Shown: positions 8,621 to 16,794 of the stretch, in pieces | How the letters are laid out: each line of letters opens with the position of its first letter | Numbering within the stretch: the stretch's first letter is position 1 | From: an uncultured Phascolarctobacterium sp. | Lineage (GTDB): Bacteria; Bacillota; Negativicutes; Acidaminococcales; Acidaminococcaceae | DNA length: 64,000 nt | Direction of reading: 5' to 3' | NCBI GenBank assembly: GCA_900757795.1 | Contig: CAAEPE010000038.1 | Coordinates: 1 to 64,000 of the forward strand | Notes under the pieces: model-generated | Seen by the model: the letters and a program-made list of their open reading frames with translations, nothing else | What the model was told of the DNA's origin: nothing | The model's database searches: none | Translations under genes and position numbers: made by a program

Positions 8621-8815
8621 AAAGCAAGGTGCGGACATGAGAGATTGCCTATCAGGGGTGGTAGGTTTTTTATCCGCAGCGAGACGAACTCTTCCCTTGC
8701 GTAAGGATGTGGGCTGGATGCCTACCAGCTCAATCCTTTTCTTTGGTAAAAACGCCAGATGTCACGCGGGCCTTCAAGCCATGCTAACATCCAAATATGG
8801 CGTCTGGAGTTTTTG
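8621..8815 (+). ncRNA. Unidentified structured RNA, about 195 nt
   Basis: This stretch has its own promoter and ends in a terminator, with no plausible protein. CCAAAG (8619-8624) can pair with CTTTGG (8741-8746) and GATTG (8643-8647) with CAATC (8731-8735), giving a long rod. GGTAGG (8660-8665) can pair with CCTATC (8648-8653) or with CCTACC (8721-8726); TGCGGA (8630-8635) can pair with TCCGCA (8673-8678). These pairings exclude each other. Size and rod shape recall 6S RNA, but I find no convincing 6S signature. It is not a tmRNA, SRP RNA or RNase P by sequence. Confidence 0.5.
8748..8815 (+). terminator. Terminator of the structured RNA
   Basis: AAAAACGCCAGA (8748-8759) and TCTGGAGTTTTT (8803-8814) pair with a single mismatch and enclose a GGC/GCC hairpin. 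The A and T tracts would allow function in both directions. Confidence 0.7.
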
Positions 8816-8889
8816 TCAAAGCTTTGCTGATATACACCCCAAAATATAACGGCTGCACCCCTGCCGGAAATATTTTATCAGCAGCAAAA

Positions 8890-9026
8890 ATTGTTTATAA
8901 AGCTTCTTAATAAGGTGAAAACCGGGCACGATACTAGAGGAAACAAGGCAACTCGCAGTTGGCAGGCCGGGCGGGAACCCTAAAGGAAGTTTTGTAAAAT
9001 ATAATTTCCTAAAGGAGGAAAACATA
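8890..9026 (+). promoter_or_regulatory. GC-rich structured leader of the SLH porin gene
   Basis: This leader is more GC-rich than its surroundings. It contains a CAACT/AGTTG hairpin (8949-8953, 8957-8961) and CCGGGC on both sides of it. CCTAAAGGAAG upstream is nearly repeated as CCTAAAGGAGG, the actual Shine-Dalgarno region (9008-9018). TTTCC (9005-9009) can pair with GGAAA (9017-9021) and mask part of it. I match it to no known riboswitch. Confidence 0.4.
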
Positions 9027-10322
9027 ATGAAAAAATCCTTAGTACTCGCAATGGCTATGGCTCTTGGCGTAACTGCTAGCGCTTATGCTGCAAATCCGTT
9101 CTCTGATGTTCCTGCTGGTCACTGGGCTTATGACAGCATCTCCAAACTGGCTGCTGCCGGCGTAATCGAAGGCTATGGCGACACTACTTTCGGCGGCGAC
9201 AAACTGATGACCCGTTATGAAATGGCTCAAATCGTTGCTAAAGCAATGGCAAAAGGCGCTAATGTTGACAAACTGGCTGCTGAATTCGCTGACGAATTGG
9301 ATAACCTGGGCGTTCGCGTAGCTAACCTGGAGAAAAAAGCTGACAACGTAAAGATTACCGGTGAAGTTCGTTACCACTATGCTGATAGCGATGTTGATAA
9401 TGATGTTAAATATGATTTAGCAAAATGGCCTGGTAAAGGTAAAGACATTGCTACCATGAATGGTAACGAAAATAAACTGCGTACTCGTATTTGGTTCAAT
9501 GGTCAAATCAACGACGATTGGAAATACACCGGTATGATTGAAAATACCCAAAACTTTGATAATGAAGCAGGCGACGAAGATACCAAATTCCAACGTGCTT
9601 ACATCAATGGTAAATTAGGTGGTTTGGCAGTTCAAGCTGGTCGTTACAATGCTAAATTAGCAGAAGGCAATGTATATGATACTCGTTTTGACGGCATTCA
9701 AGTTGCTTATGGCAAAGACGTTAAATTGACTGCTGGATATGGTAAAGCTACTCCTTCTGGCCTCGTTAAATTTATGCCTTCTATGGGTGGTTATATGGAA
9801 CGTGATTCTGACGAAGTTTGGTATGCAGAATTAAACGGTAAAGTAGGCAATTTAAAATTAGGCGCTGGCTACTATTCCTTTGATGATGTTGAAGATTATG
9901 ATAAAGACGAAAAATTAGTTGCAAGCGATGACCTTAAAATTTGGACTTTGAGTGCTAACTATGCATTTGACAAGAATTTTAGCTTAGGTGCTATGTACTT
10001 AAAAGGCGATGACTATGTTAAATCTGGACTGGATGATGATGGTTATGTAGTAACTGCTTCCTATAAAGGTGCTAAAGCTTCTCAACCCGGTTCTTGGGGC
10101 TTGGTAGCTAAATACTATGATCAAGGCGCTACCACTTATATTGATCACACCATGAATGGTTTGGCTGATTACATGATGGGCTTCAAAGGTTACAGCGTAG
10201 CTGCTAACTATACCTTTGCTAAGAATATCGTTGGCCAAGTTGAATGGTATGATTTGGAAGAAAAAGAACAAGCAGAGTGTGAAGCTGAAACCCTGTGGGC
10301 TCAAGTAATATTCACTTTCTAA
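9027..10322 (+). CDS. SLH-domain outer membrane porin (OmpM-like)
   Basis: A 431-residue protein with a signal peptide (about 1-21, cut near AYA|A) and an SLH domain at about 23-75 (FSDVPAGHWAYDSISKLAAA, then TRYEMAQIVAKAMAK). A short coiled-coil stretch follows, then a beta-barrel rich in alternating aromatic strands that ends in IFTF with terminal Phe. This layout is the OmpM class of Negativicutes: the SLH domain grips peptidoglycan-linked polyamine and the barrel sits in the outer membrane. Codon choice shifts towards highly expressed forms, as expected for an abundant protein. A strong RBS (AAAGGAGG) precedes the ATG. Confidence 0.95.
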   Translation: MKKSLVLAMAMALGVTASAYAANPFSDVPAGHWAYDSISKLAAAGVIEGYGDTTFGGDKLMTRYEMAQIVAKAMAKGANVDKLAAEFADELDNLGVRVANLEKKADNVKITGEVRYHYADSDVDNDVKYDLAKWPGKGKDIATMNGNENKLRTRIWFNGQINDDWKYTGMIENTQNFDNEAGDEDTKFQRAYINGKLGGLAVQAGRYNAKLAEGNVYDTRFDGIQVAYGKDVKLTAGYGKATPSGLVKFMPSMGGYMERDSDEVWYAELNGKVGNLKLGAGYYSFDDVEDYDKDEKLVASDDLKIWTLSANYAFDKNFSLGAMYLKGDDYVKSGLDDDGYVVTASYKGAKASQPGSWGLVAKYYDQGATTYIDHTMNGLADYMMGFKGYSVAANYTFAKNIVGQVEWYDLEEKEQAECEAETLWAQVIFTF

Positions 10323-10354
10323 TTCTTGCTTCAAATTATCTAGCAAAAAAAATT

Positions 10355-10385
10355 AACGGGACTGCTTCGGCAGTCCCGTTTTTTG
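10355..10385 (+). terminator. Terminator of the porin gene
   Basis: A perfect 11-bp stem AACGGGACTGC/GCAGTCCCGTT with a TTCG loop and T-run. Confidence 0.97.
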
Positions 10386-10459
10386 TTAGCAGATTAAATT
10401 TTGACTATTCAGTCAGAATAGATTCTTAAAAAAATTCAAACGTAAGGAGGTTGTATAAC

Positions 10460-11040
10460 ATGAAAAAATCTATCGCTATCTGCTATTGACTGTTTTGGCT
10501 TTATGTTTGTCTGTACCTGCGCTTGGTGCGTAGGCTGCCAGCGTAGCGCTGCTGCCTTTAATCAATAATGTGCAGGGCGACGAGCTTGCTAATCAAGTCT
10601 TTTATAAAAATGCTATCGGTGCTATTAACGCCCAAAAGGGCTTTATGATTGTAGAAAACGATAATCTAACTGCTGCTATTGAAGCTAATAAAAATGGTAC
10701 TAATGTTCCCAGTAAAGCGCAATTAGCAGCTATTGCTAAAGATGGCAAGGTTGATATTGTTATTGCTATGCAGATTGACGCCTTGGAGGATAATTCTGTA
10801 TGGCCTTCTGCCGAGCGTATTATTAAGCTGACTATGGACGGCAAGGCAGTTGCCTATAATGCCTTAACCGGTAAATACTACGAGCATCGCATTTATGACG
10901 ATAAGGAAATTGACGAAACCTTGACCAGCCGTTGGGATTGGGTTCACGATGAATTTGGCTATGCTGTAAAACGTGAAATCAATAGCATTTTAAATGTTAA
11001 AAAGATTATGGTTGACGCTCCCAGAATGAGCAAGCTGTAA
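10460..11040 (+). pseudogene. Secreted protein gene with frameshift and amber codon
   Basis: AAGGAGG (10444-10450) sits correctly before ATG 10460, but this frame stops after nine codons (TGA 10487). Adding one A to the A6 tract at 10463-10468 gives a textbook signal peptide (MKKIYRYLLLTVLALCLSVP) that leads into the long open frame. A second lesion, TAG at 10531-10533, falls at the predicted cleavage region (ALGA-stop-AAS); CAG would restore Gln. Downstream the frame is intact for 169 codons (VALLPLINNVQGDELANQVF onward) with a normal stop. I recognise no family. It is either a recent pseudogene, a phase-variable gene plus a mutation, or sequencing error. Confidence 0.7.
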
Positions 11041-11072
11041 AGTGAAAAAATAGTAATATTTGCATATTGAGT

Positions 11073-11118
11073 TATAAAACAAGAGCTCTGTCGACGGCAG
11101 GGCTCTTGTTTTATACTG
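11073..11118 (+). terminator. Long terminator hairpin after the broken gene
   Basis: An 18-bp stem (11073-11090 with 11098-11115) centred on AAGAGCTCTG/CAGGGCTCTT with AT-rich ends. Confidence 0.85.
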
Positions 11119-11120
11119 CT

Positions 11121-11159
11121 AAAAAATAAGCACTGCTTCGTTTTGTACAAAGCAGTGCT
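11121..11159 (-). terminator. Terminator of the minus-strand oxidoreductase
   Basis: On the minus strand AGCACTGCTT pairs with AAGCAGTGCT and is followed by ATTTTTT. Confidence 0.85.
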
Positions 11160-11165
11160 AAAATA

Positions 11166-12542
11166 TTATTCTAAATTGCAATCCTCTAACAACTTTTTCG
11201 CATCTATATATTGAGCGATGCCGCCGGCCACCTTTTTAGATTCTTTCATCGCTAAAACTACGGTTGCGGGACCGTGTACTACGTCACCGCTGCTGAACAC
11301 ACCTGCACGAGTAGTCATGCCGTAAGGGCGCTCACGGGTAATCACAAATCCGCGTTCGTCTACCTGAATACCTTTCGTAGTAGATACTATGCGGGCTGCA
11401 GGCCGTTGACCGACAGCTAAAATTACGCAGTTACAAGGAAGCACCTCCTGACCGCCTTCAGCAACAAAGTTGCCTTCGTCAGTTTTCGTGATGTTCTGCA
11501 CTAATAGTCCTGCCAGTTCTGTTTCGTCACCGGGAGCGGCAGGGCGGCGGATATTTTTAAGTGCGCGCATTTGCTTTTTATTAAAATAGGCTATAGGCTG
11601 GCTTAAAAATTTGAATTGTACGCCTTCGGCTATAGCTGCTTCGTATTCCGATGGAAAAGCGCTGACCTCCGTATCGCTTTTGTGGTAGACAACCGTAACG
11701 TTTTTAGCGCCTCGGCGCACTGCGGTACGGGCAGCGTCCATAGCTACATTGCCTGCACCTACAACGATAACGTTATCACCGGTGTGCAGCAGGGTTTCGC
11801 TGGCATCCAGTTTGCCCTCATTAGCCAAAACTACCATGCGCAGGAAATAAGTAGCCGTTAAAATGCTGTTCAGCTCTTTGCCGGGAATATCCAGCGTACG
11901 GGGCAGCGCTGTGCCCGTACCCATAAAAATAGCGTCGTAGCCTTGGGCAAAAAGGTCGTCCACGGTAAAATCTACGCCTGCCAGCTGGTTGGTCTTAATT
12001 TCCACGCCAATATTGCGCAGCTCGGTAATTTCGCGGCGCACAACGTCTTTTTGCAGACGAAATTCCGGAATGCCAAATAGCAGCACGCCGCCTGGCTCGC
12101 TTTGTGCTTCAAAAATCGTCACGTCAAAGTCCATTTTTGCCAAGTCGCCTGCGACCGTAAGGCCAGCCGGGCCGCTGCCGATAACTGCCACCTTACCGCG
12201 CATTTTGCTGGAAGGATGCGCGGGCTTTAAATCATTTTCGTGGGCAAAATCGGCTACAAACATTTCTAAGCTGCCGATTTCGATACCGCATTGCTTTTTA
12301 GTTAAAACGCAGTTGGCTTCGCATTGTCGCTCGTGAGGACAAACGCGGCCGCAGATAGCGGGCAGATTGCTGCGTTCGGAAATCAATTCGTAGGCTGTGC
12401 CGATATTCCCCTCGCTCAAGGCGCGAATAAATTCGGGGATATTATTTTCAATAGGACAGCCTGTGCGGCAGGTAGGGCGGGTGCAGTTTAAGCAGCGGCG
12501 GGCTTCCTGAATCGCTTCGGCTGTAGTCATGCTTCTACTCAT
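11166..12542 (-). CDS. Glutamate synthase small subunit-like NAD(P) oxidoreductase
   Basis: A 458-residue protein of the GltD/NfnB-like family. The N-terminal Fe-S domain has CLNCTRPTCRTGCP (about 18-31) and CGRVCPHERQCEANC (about 64-78). An FAD-binding GSGPAGLTVAGD and an NAD(P)-binding GAGNVAMDAARTAVRRGA follow. Such proteins pass electrons from NAD(P)H to a partner: the GltB glutaminase subunit, or NfnA. Neither partner is in the window, so the role is open. cysE lies 28 bp upstream on the same strand. AGAGGT precedes the ATG. Confidence 0.88.
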   Translation of the reverse strand: MSRSMTTAEAIQEARRCLNCTRPTCRTGCPIENNIPEFIRALSEGNIGTAYELISERSNLPAICGRVCPHERQCEANCVLTKKQCGIEIGSLEMFVADFAHENDLKPAHPSSKMRGKVAVIGSGPAGLTVAGDLAKMDFDVTIFEAQSEPGGVLLFGIPEFRLQKDVVRREITELRNIGVEIKTNQLAGVDFTVDDLFAQGYDAIFMGTGTALPRTLDIPGKELNSILTATYFLRMVVLANEGKLDASETLLHTGDNVIVVGAGNVAMDAARTAVRRGAKNVTVVYHKSDTEVSAFPSEYEAAIAEGVQFKFLSQPIAYFNKKQMRALKNIRRPAAPGDETELAGLLVQNITKTDEGNFVAEGGQEVLPCNCVILAVGQRPAARIVSTTKGIQVDERGFVITRERPYGMTTRAGVFSSGDVVHGPATVVLAMKESKKVAGGIAQYIDAKKLLEDCNLE

Positions 12543-12570
12543 AATTTTACCTCTTTAAAATAAACTAGCT

Positions 12571-13284
12571 TTATTCTTCCTTTTGCTGTTCCTGCTGCTT
12601 TCTTTGAGCGGCATAGATAAGCTTTTCCAAATCCTTAAGGCGGCCGTTGATTTCTTCCATATGCTTAGCCAGCAGCTCTTCGTAATCGGCAACAGGGTCG
12701 GGCAGTTTATCGTGGTTCAAGTCAATCATGTTTTCGTCATTACTGCCGTCGCTGGGGGATACGCGCACGCCATCGCGGGTGACTATACGTCCGGGAACGC
12801 CGACTACCACTGAATTGGGCGGCACCTCTTTCAAAACAACGCTGCCGCTGCCAATCTTAGAATTGTCGCCAACTTTGAACGAACCAAGCACCTTAGCGCC
12901 ACTGGAAACTACTACATTATTACCGATAGTGGGATGGCGCTTGCCTTTTTCCTTGCCTGTACCGCCCAAGGTTACGCCTTGGTACAAGGTAACATTGCTG
13001 CCAAGCTCTGCGGTTTCGCCAATAACAAGTCCCATACCGTGGTCAATAAACAGACCGGGGCCCAATTTTGCACCGGGATGAATATCTATGCCCGTCAAAA
13101 AGCGGGAGAATGTATTGAGTAAACGGGGAAAAACTACCCAGCCCTTCAAATAAAAATGATGAGCTATGCGATGGAGCCAAATGGCATGCAGACCAGGATA
13201 ACAGAGTGCCGCCTCCAGTCTTGTTTTTGCGGCGGGATCGCGCAGCATTATAGAATCAATATCTTTTTTTATCTGAGCAAACAT
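12571..13284 (-). CDS. cysE: Serine O-acetyltransferase
   Basis: A 237-residue CysE/EpsC-type enzyme that makes O-acetylserine for cysteine synthesis. The N-terminal helical part contains DPAAKTRLEAALCYPGLHAI. A left-handed beta helix of hexapeptide repeats follows, with the catalytic DHGMG and GETAELGSNVTLYQGVTLGG. An extra C-terminal tail of about 50 residues ends in a charged, Gln-rich coiled coil (KHMEEINGRLKDLEKLIYAA). No cysK is adjacent. It probably forms an operon with the downstream oxidoreductase. Confidence 0.93.
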   Translation of the reverse strand: MFAQIKKDIDSIMLRDPAAKTRLEAALCYPGLHAIWLHRIAHHFYLKGWVVFPRLLNTFSRFLTGIDIHPGAKLGPGLFIDHGMGLVIGETAELGSNVTLYQGVTLGGTGKEKGKRHPTIGNNVVVSSGAKVLGSFKVGDNSKIGSGSVVLKEVPPNSVVVGVPGRIVTRDGVRVSPSDGSNDENMIDLNHDKLPDPVADYEELLAKHMEEINGRLKDLEKLIYAAQRKQQEQQKEE

Positions 13285-13337
13285 GTCAAGACTCCTTTCT
13301 GTAAAGATTAAATATAAAATGAATATACTATCTATAT

Positions 13338-13366
13338 ATCATAACATAGCTCTTGATTTAGGTAAA
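13338..13366 (-). promoter_or_regulatory. Possible promoter of cysE
   Basis: On the minus strand TTTACC (13361-13366) and TATGAT (13338-13343) have a 17-bp spacer. Confidence 0.5.
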
Positions 13367-13416
13367 TAAAAATTTAACAAATTACTTGTTAGAGCAAGCT
13401 AAAATGTGACAAAAAA

Positions 13417-13444
13417 TTGACAAATAGGATGTCTGTGCTATAAT
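13417..13444 (+). promoter_or_regulatory. Consensus promoter of the M20 amidohydrolase
   Basis: TTGACA (13417-13422) and TATAAT (13439-13444), both perfect, with a 16-bp spacer. Confidence 0.9.
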
Positions 13445-13514
13445 ATAAATAAAAATGTTAAAAAAATAATGCTGTTGTCCACATAAAATGGACGACGGTT
13501 AGGAGGCTATCCTA

Positions 13515-14822
13515 ATGGATAAGGAACTTTTAAAACAAAAAGTATGTGAAGCTATAGATGCTTGTGCCGAACAGATTAAGGCTATGGCAGGCAGCATCGA
13601 AAGCGAACCGGAGCTGGGTTTTAAAGAAGTTAAAACCGCGGCTAAGGTGGCAGAATTTATGCGCGAGCTGGGATTGGAACCGCAAACCGGGTTGGCAATT
13701 AACGGGGTTAAAGCGCGTGCTCATGGTGGCAAGCCTGGTCCTACAGCCGCAGTTTTAGGCGAGTTGGACGCCGTCGGCTGTCCGGAAAGCGCCAAGGCAG
13801 ATCCGCTGACAGGCGCGGCTCATGCCTGTGGTCATAATTTGCAGATTGCTACTATGCTGGGTGCTGCCTGCGGCATTATGAAATCCGGCGTATTAAGCGA
13901 GCTGTCCGGCGACGTAGTGTTTTTTGGCGTACCGGCGGAAGAATATATCGAAATTGAATATCGCAAAAAGCTGGTGCAGTCAGGCAAATTGCATTTTTTG
14001 AGCGGCAAAAGCCAGTTGATTTACGAAGGTGCTTTTGATGATATTGACATGGCCATGCAAATGCACGCCGACAAAAATATGCCGCGCCCCACTGTTTCCA
14101 TTGGCGACAGCAGCAACGGCTTTGTTGGTAAAACCGTGCGTTATATAGGCAAAACAGCTCATGCGGCTGACGCTCCCCACGAAGGTATTAACGCTTTGAA
14201 CGCCGCTATGCTGGGATTAATGGGAATTAACGCCTTGCGCGAAACCTTCCGCGAGCAGGATGTTGTCAGAGTACATCCAATTATTACCAAAGGCGGCGAT
14301 TTTGTAAATTCCGTACCGGCGGATGTGCGCATGGAACTGTATGTGCGTGCAAAAACTATGAAAGCCATTGACAATACTCACACCCGCGTAGACGCTGCTT
14401 TAAAAGCCGGCGGCGACGCTATTGGTGCGGAAACTATTATTACCACTCTGCCTGGCATGATGCCTTTAAACTGCAACAGCCGTCTCAACGAGCTTATGGT
14501 AGCTAACGCACTCAAGGCTTATCCGGAGGTAGATATTAAGGACGCAGGTCACTTTAGCGCTTCTACAGATATGGGTGACGTTTCCCATCTGATGCCGGTT
14601 ATCCATCCCTTTATCGGCGGCACTGACGGCTTGCTGCATACCGGTGATTTTCATGTAGTAGATTTTAATGCGGCAGTGCTATTGCCCGCTAAAGCTTTTG
14701 CTATGATGCTGATAGACTTGTTGGTAGACGACGCACAGGAGGCTAAGAAAATTTTGGCAGATTTTACGCCGATTCTTACTAAGGAAGAATATATCGCCAA
14801 AATGGAAAGCTATTTTAGCTAA
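13515..14822 (+). CDS. M20 family amidohydrolase (AbgB-like)
   Basis: A 435-residue metal-dependent hydrolase. Metal ligands are expected in GELDAVG, HACGHN (about 106-111), PAEEY and a late His in IGGTDGLLHTGDF. A dimerisation insert (KTVRYIGKTAHAADAPHEGI) separates the catalytic halves. Relatives cleave acyl-amino acids, aminobenzoyl-glutamate or indole conjugates. The two membrane proteins downstream probably import its substrate, as AbgT does for AbgAB, although they are unrelated to AbgT. Confidence 0.85.
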   Translation: MDKELLKQKVCEAIDACAEQIKAMAGSIESEPELGFKEVKTAAKVAEFMRELGLEPQTGLAINGVKARAHGGKPGPTAAVLGELDAVGCPESAKADPLTGAAHACGHNLQIATMLGAACGIMKSGVLSELSGDVVFFGVPAEEYIEIEYRKKLVQSGKLHFLSGKSQLIYEGAFDDIDMAMQMHADKNMPRPTVSIGDSSNGFVGKTVRYIGKTAHAADAPHEGINALNAAMLGLMGINALRETFREQDVVRVHPIITKGGDFVNSVPADVRMELYVRAKTMKAIDNTHTRVDAALKAGGDAIGAETIITTLPGMMPLNCNSRLNELMVANALKAYPEVDIKDAGHFSASTDMGDVSHLMPVIHPFIGGTDGLLHTGDFHVVDFNAAVLLPAKAFAMMLIDLLVDDAQEAKKILADFTPILTKEEYIAKMESYFS

Positions 14823-14829
14823 AATCTTC

Positions 14830-14906
14830 GAGAAGGTGCCTGCTGCTTAGCAGTAGCTTCTTAAAATGTAGATTATAGGCTGTCGCTGCACGTTTAGCAC
14901 CTTTTC
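14830..14906 (+). promoter_or_regulatory. Long-range hairpin between hydrolase and membrane genes
   Basis: GAGAAGGTGC (14830-14839) pairs with GCACCTTTTC (14897-14906) with one mismatch and encloses a CTGC/GCAG hairpin. No T-run follows. It may be a processing or stability element that sets the ratio of hydrolase to membrane protein. Confidence 0.4.
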
Positions 14907-14950
14907 ATCGGTTTTACTTAATATAGAAATATTTTAAGGAGGGGTTTGTA

Positions 14951-15748
14951 ATGAAAAATATTAAATTACATGCCATTATTCTGGCGCTGATCATTGTAGC
15001 AGAATTGATCGGCACCCATACCATTACCATTGGTATTGGTCGCATTGTGCTTTTGCCAATGCTGTTTGCTTTGCTGCTAGGTATTTTAACAACGCCAAAA
15101 TTCCTGAACCTGTCCAGTCAAAAGGAAATGGTAGATGCTTCCAGCCTGATCGGCGTTACATTGATGCTGCTCATGGCTCGCTATGGCACCTTGGTTGGTC
15201 CTACTCTGCCCAAAATTTTAGCTGCTTCTCCGGCTTTAATTTTACAAGAGTTTGGTAATTTAGGCACCGTACTTTTGGGCGTGCCTTTTGCCGTATACCT
15301 TGGCTTGAAACGTGAAACCATCGGCGCTGCTCACTCTATTGCCCGCGAACCTAACGTAGCCTTGATTGGCGAAAAATTTGGCTTAGATTCCAGCGAGGGC
15401 CGCGGTGTTATGGGCGTTTATATTGCTGGTACCGTTTTTGGTACTATTTTCTTCGGTATTATGGCCAGCGTAGCTGCTTCTACTCTTCCCATTCATCCCT
15501 ATGCTTTGGCTATGGCTGCCGGCGTTGGTTCTGCCAGCATGATGAGCGCGGCTTTAGGCTCCTTGGTTGCAATGTATCCTGATATGGCTGACCAGCTGGC
15601 CGCTTTCGGCGCTGCTTCCAATATGCTTTCCGGCTTGGACGGTCTGTATATGTCCGTATGGCTGGGCCTGCCCATGACCGAATGGCTGTATAAAAAATTC
15701 TACAAAATTAAATATGGCGTAGAACCTAAGGAAGGAGAGGAAGCATAA
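14951..15748 (+). CDS. DUF3100 membrane protein, putative transporter subunit
   Basis: A 265-residue polytopic protein with about seven hydrophobic helices. Glycine-rich helices with polar residues (GVGSASMMSAALGSLVAMYP) suggest a transport path. It fits the DUF3100 family, of unknown function, often found next to M20 hydrolases (family knowledge). Its stop overlaps the start of the next gene by one base, so the two are probably one complex. Confidence 0.8.
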   Translation: MKNIKLHAIILALIIVAELIGTHTITIGIGRIVLLPMLFALLLGILTTPKFLNLSSQKEMVDASSLIGVTLMLLMARYGTLVGPTLPKILAASPALILQEFGNLGTVLLGVPFAVYLGLKRETIGAAHSIAREPNVALIGEKFGLDSSEGRGVMGVYIAGTVFGTIFFGIMASVAASTLPIHPYALAMAAGVGSASMMSAALGSLVAMYPDMADQLAAFGAASNMLSGLDGLYMSVWLGLPMTEWLYKKFYKIKYGVEPKEGEEA

Positions 15749-16194
15749 TGAACGTAAAAGATACTGTAATTGTTCTCGGCATCGTTTCTTTGATGAGCTT
15801 ATTCTCCAACGTGCTGGGTACTAAGGCTAATATTGTAGAATCTATTCCCGGACTTTTGATTTTAGCTGCTATTGCGCTTATTGGTATGATGGCTTCTAAA
15901 TATCTGCCCGGCGGTATTCCGGCTGCCGCTTATGTTGTAACAATAGGCTGCATTATGACCATTCCCGGCTTCCCGGGCTCTGATATCGTTAATCTTTATG
16001 TAAAAAAGGTTGGCTTCTTGGCTCTGTGTACACCTATTTTGGCTTATGCCGGTGTTGCTATTGGTAAGGATTTGGATGCTTTTGCTAAATCAGGTTGGCG
16101 TATCTGCCTGTTGGCTATTGTAGTATTTGTTGGTACTTATATTGCCAGCGCAATTATCGCTCAAGCTATTTTGAAATACTTAGGTCAAATCTAA
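15748..16194 (+). CDS. Membrane partner of the DUF3100 protein
   Basis: A 148-residue protein with four or five hydrophobic helices. ATG 15748 shares a base with the previous TAA, and GGAGAGG lies upstream inside that gene. The coupling and similar size of helices suggest a two-subunit importer with the DUF3100 protein. I do not recognise a named family. Confidence 0.8.
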   Translation: MNVKDTVIVLGIVSLMSLFSNVLGTKANIVESIPGLLILAAIALIGMMASKYLPGGIPAAAYVVTIGCIMTIPGFPGSDIVNLYVKKVGFLALCTPILAYAGVAIGKDLDAFAKSGWRICLLAIVVFVGTYIASAIIAQAILKYLGQI

Positions 16195-16214
16195 TAGGAT
16201 TATTTTGTTCCTGT

Positions 16215-16243
16215 AAGGCGGTGGCTGCGGCTGCCGCCTTTTT
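16215..16243 (+). terminator. Terminator of the amidohydrolase operon
   Basis: Stem AAGGCGG/CCGCCTT extended by G-U pairs, then TTTTT. Confidence 0.88.
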
Positions 16244-16289
16244 GCGTATTTGTAACAAAAATTTTGCCTTTTGTTTCTCCTAGCAGTTA

Positions 16290-16318
16290 TTGAAATAATT
16301 TCTAAACTAGAGTACAAT
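16290..16318 (+). promoter_or_regulatory. Promoter of the unknown gene at 16348
   Basis: TTGAAA (16290-16295) and TACAAT (16313-16318) with a 17-bp spacer. Confidence 0.8.
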
Positions 16319-16347
16319 ATTATTATCAATCATGAGGAGGTATCATC

Positions 16348-16791
16348 ATGTCCGAAATTTTAGCAGAAGCAACATTTCCCAGTGTTGTACATAATAATGA
16401 AGTTTGTGAAGAAATCGTTAAGTGGGGCAATAAAAACGGTTTTCCGCTGAAAAAAGCAAAATTATATAATAAAATGGATGGTTATGTAGGCTTTTCTCCC
16501 GATAATTATTTTATTAAAGCGACTCGTCTACCTCCTGTTCCCGGTGGTTGGAAGGTTGTTGTAGAAAAGTACGATGCAGAGGAGCGTTATATTCCGCTGA
16601 ACGTAACTCCCGACGGCACTGTAAACCGTTTTATTTTGAAAATGGTTGAGGAATATGAAAAAGAAGGCTTAAAGCTGGAGCTGAAGGATAATACTTACGA
16701 ATCCTACGGCACCTATTTGCGCGATTTGGTGGTAACCGGCCATCCGGTGCTTATTAACACCTTTGAAGATTTTATCGAAAACATGCGCTAA
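16348..16791 (+). CDS. Conserved-looking cytoplasmic protein, unknown
   Basis: A 147-residue soluble protein without signal peptide or membrane helix. It has a clear promoter, GGAGG before the ATG and normal codon use, so it is a real gene. Charged helical ends (FILKMVEEYEKEGLKLELKD) flank a central part rich in aromatic residues (MDGYVGFSPDNYFIKATRLP). I recognise no family. A Cys-rich ORF begins 3 bases after its stop. Confidence 0.75.
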   Translation: MSEILAEATFPSVVHNNEVCEEIVKWGNKNGFPLKKAKLYNKMDGYVGFSPDNYFIKATRLPPVPGGWKVVVEKYDAEERYIPLNVTPDGTVNRFILKMVEEYEKEGLKLELKDNTYESYGTYLRDLVVTGHPVLINTFEDFIENMR

Positions 16792-16794
16792 AAT

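Noticed and set aside
8621..8815. Assignment as 6S RNA
   Set aside because: The rod shape and size fit, but I could not match conserved 6S words, so no name is given.
8613..8849. 78-codon ORF in the structured RNA region
   Set aside because: No RBS, it overlaps the promoter -10 and the terminator, and its composition reflects RNA hairpins.
8905..8990. Cobalamin, c-di-GMP or molybdenum cofactor riboswitch in the porin leader
   Set aside because: None of the required conserved words of these classes is present in order.
10570..11040. Body of the broken secreted protein as an independent gene from GTG 10570
   Set aside because: No RBS at that codon, while the upstream RBS, ATG and signal peptide are clear in the shifted frame.
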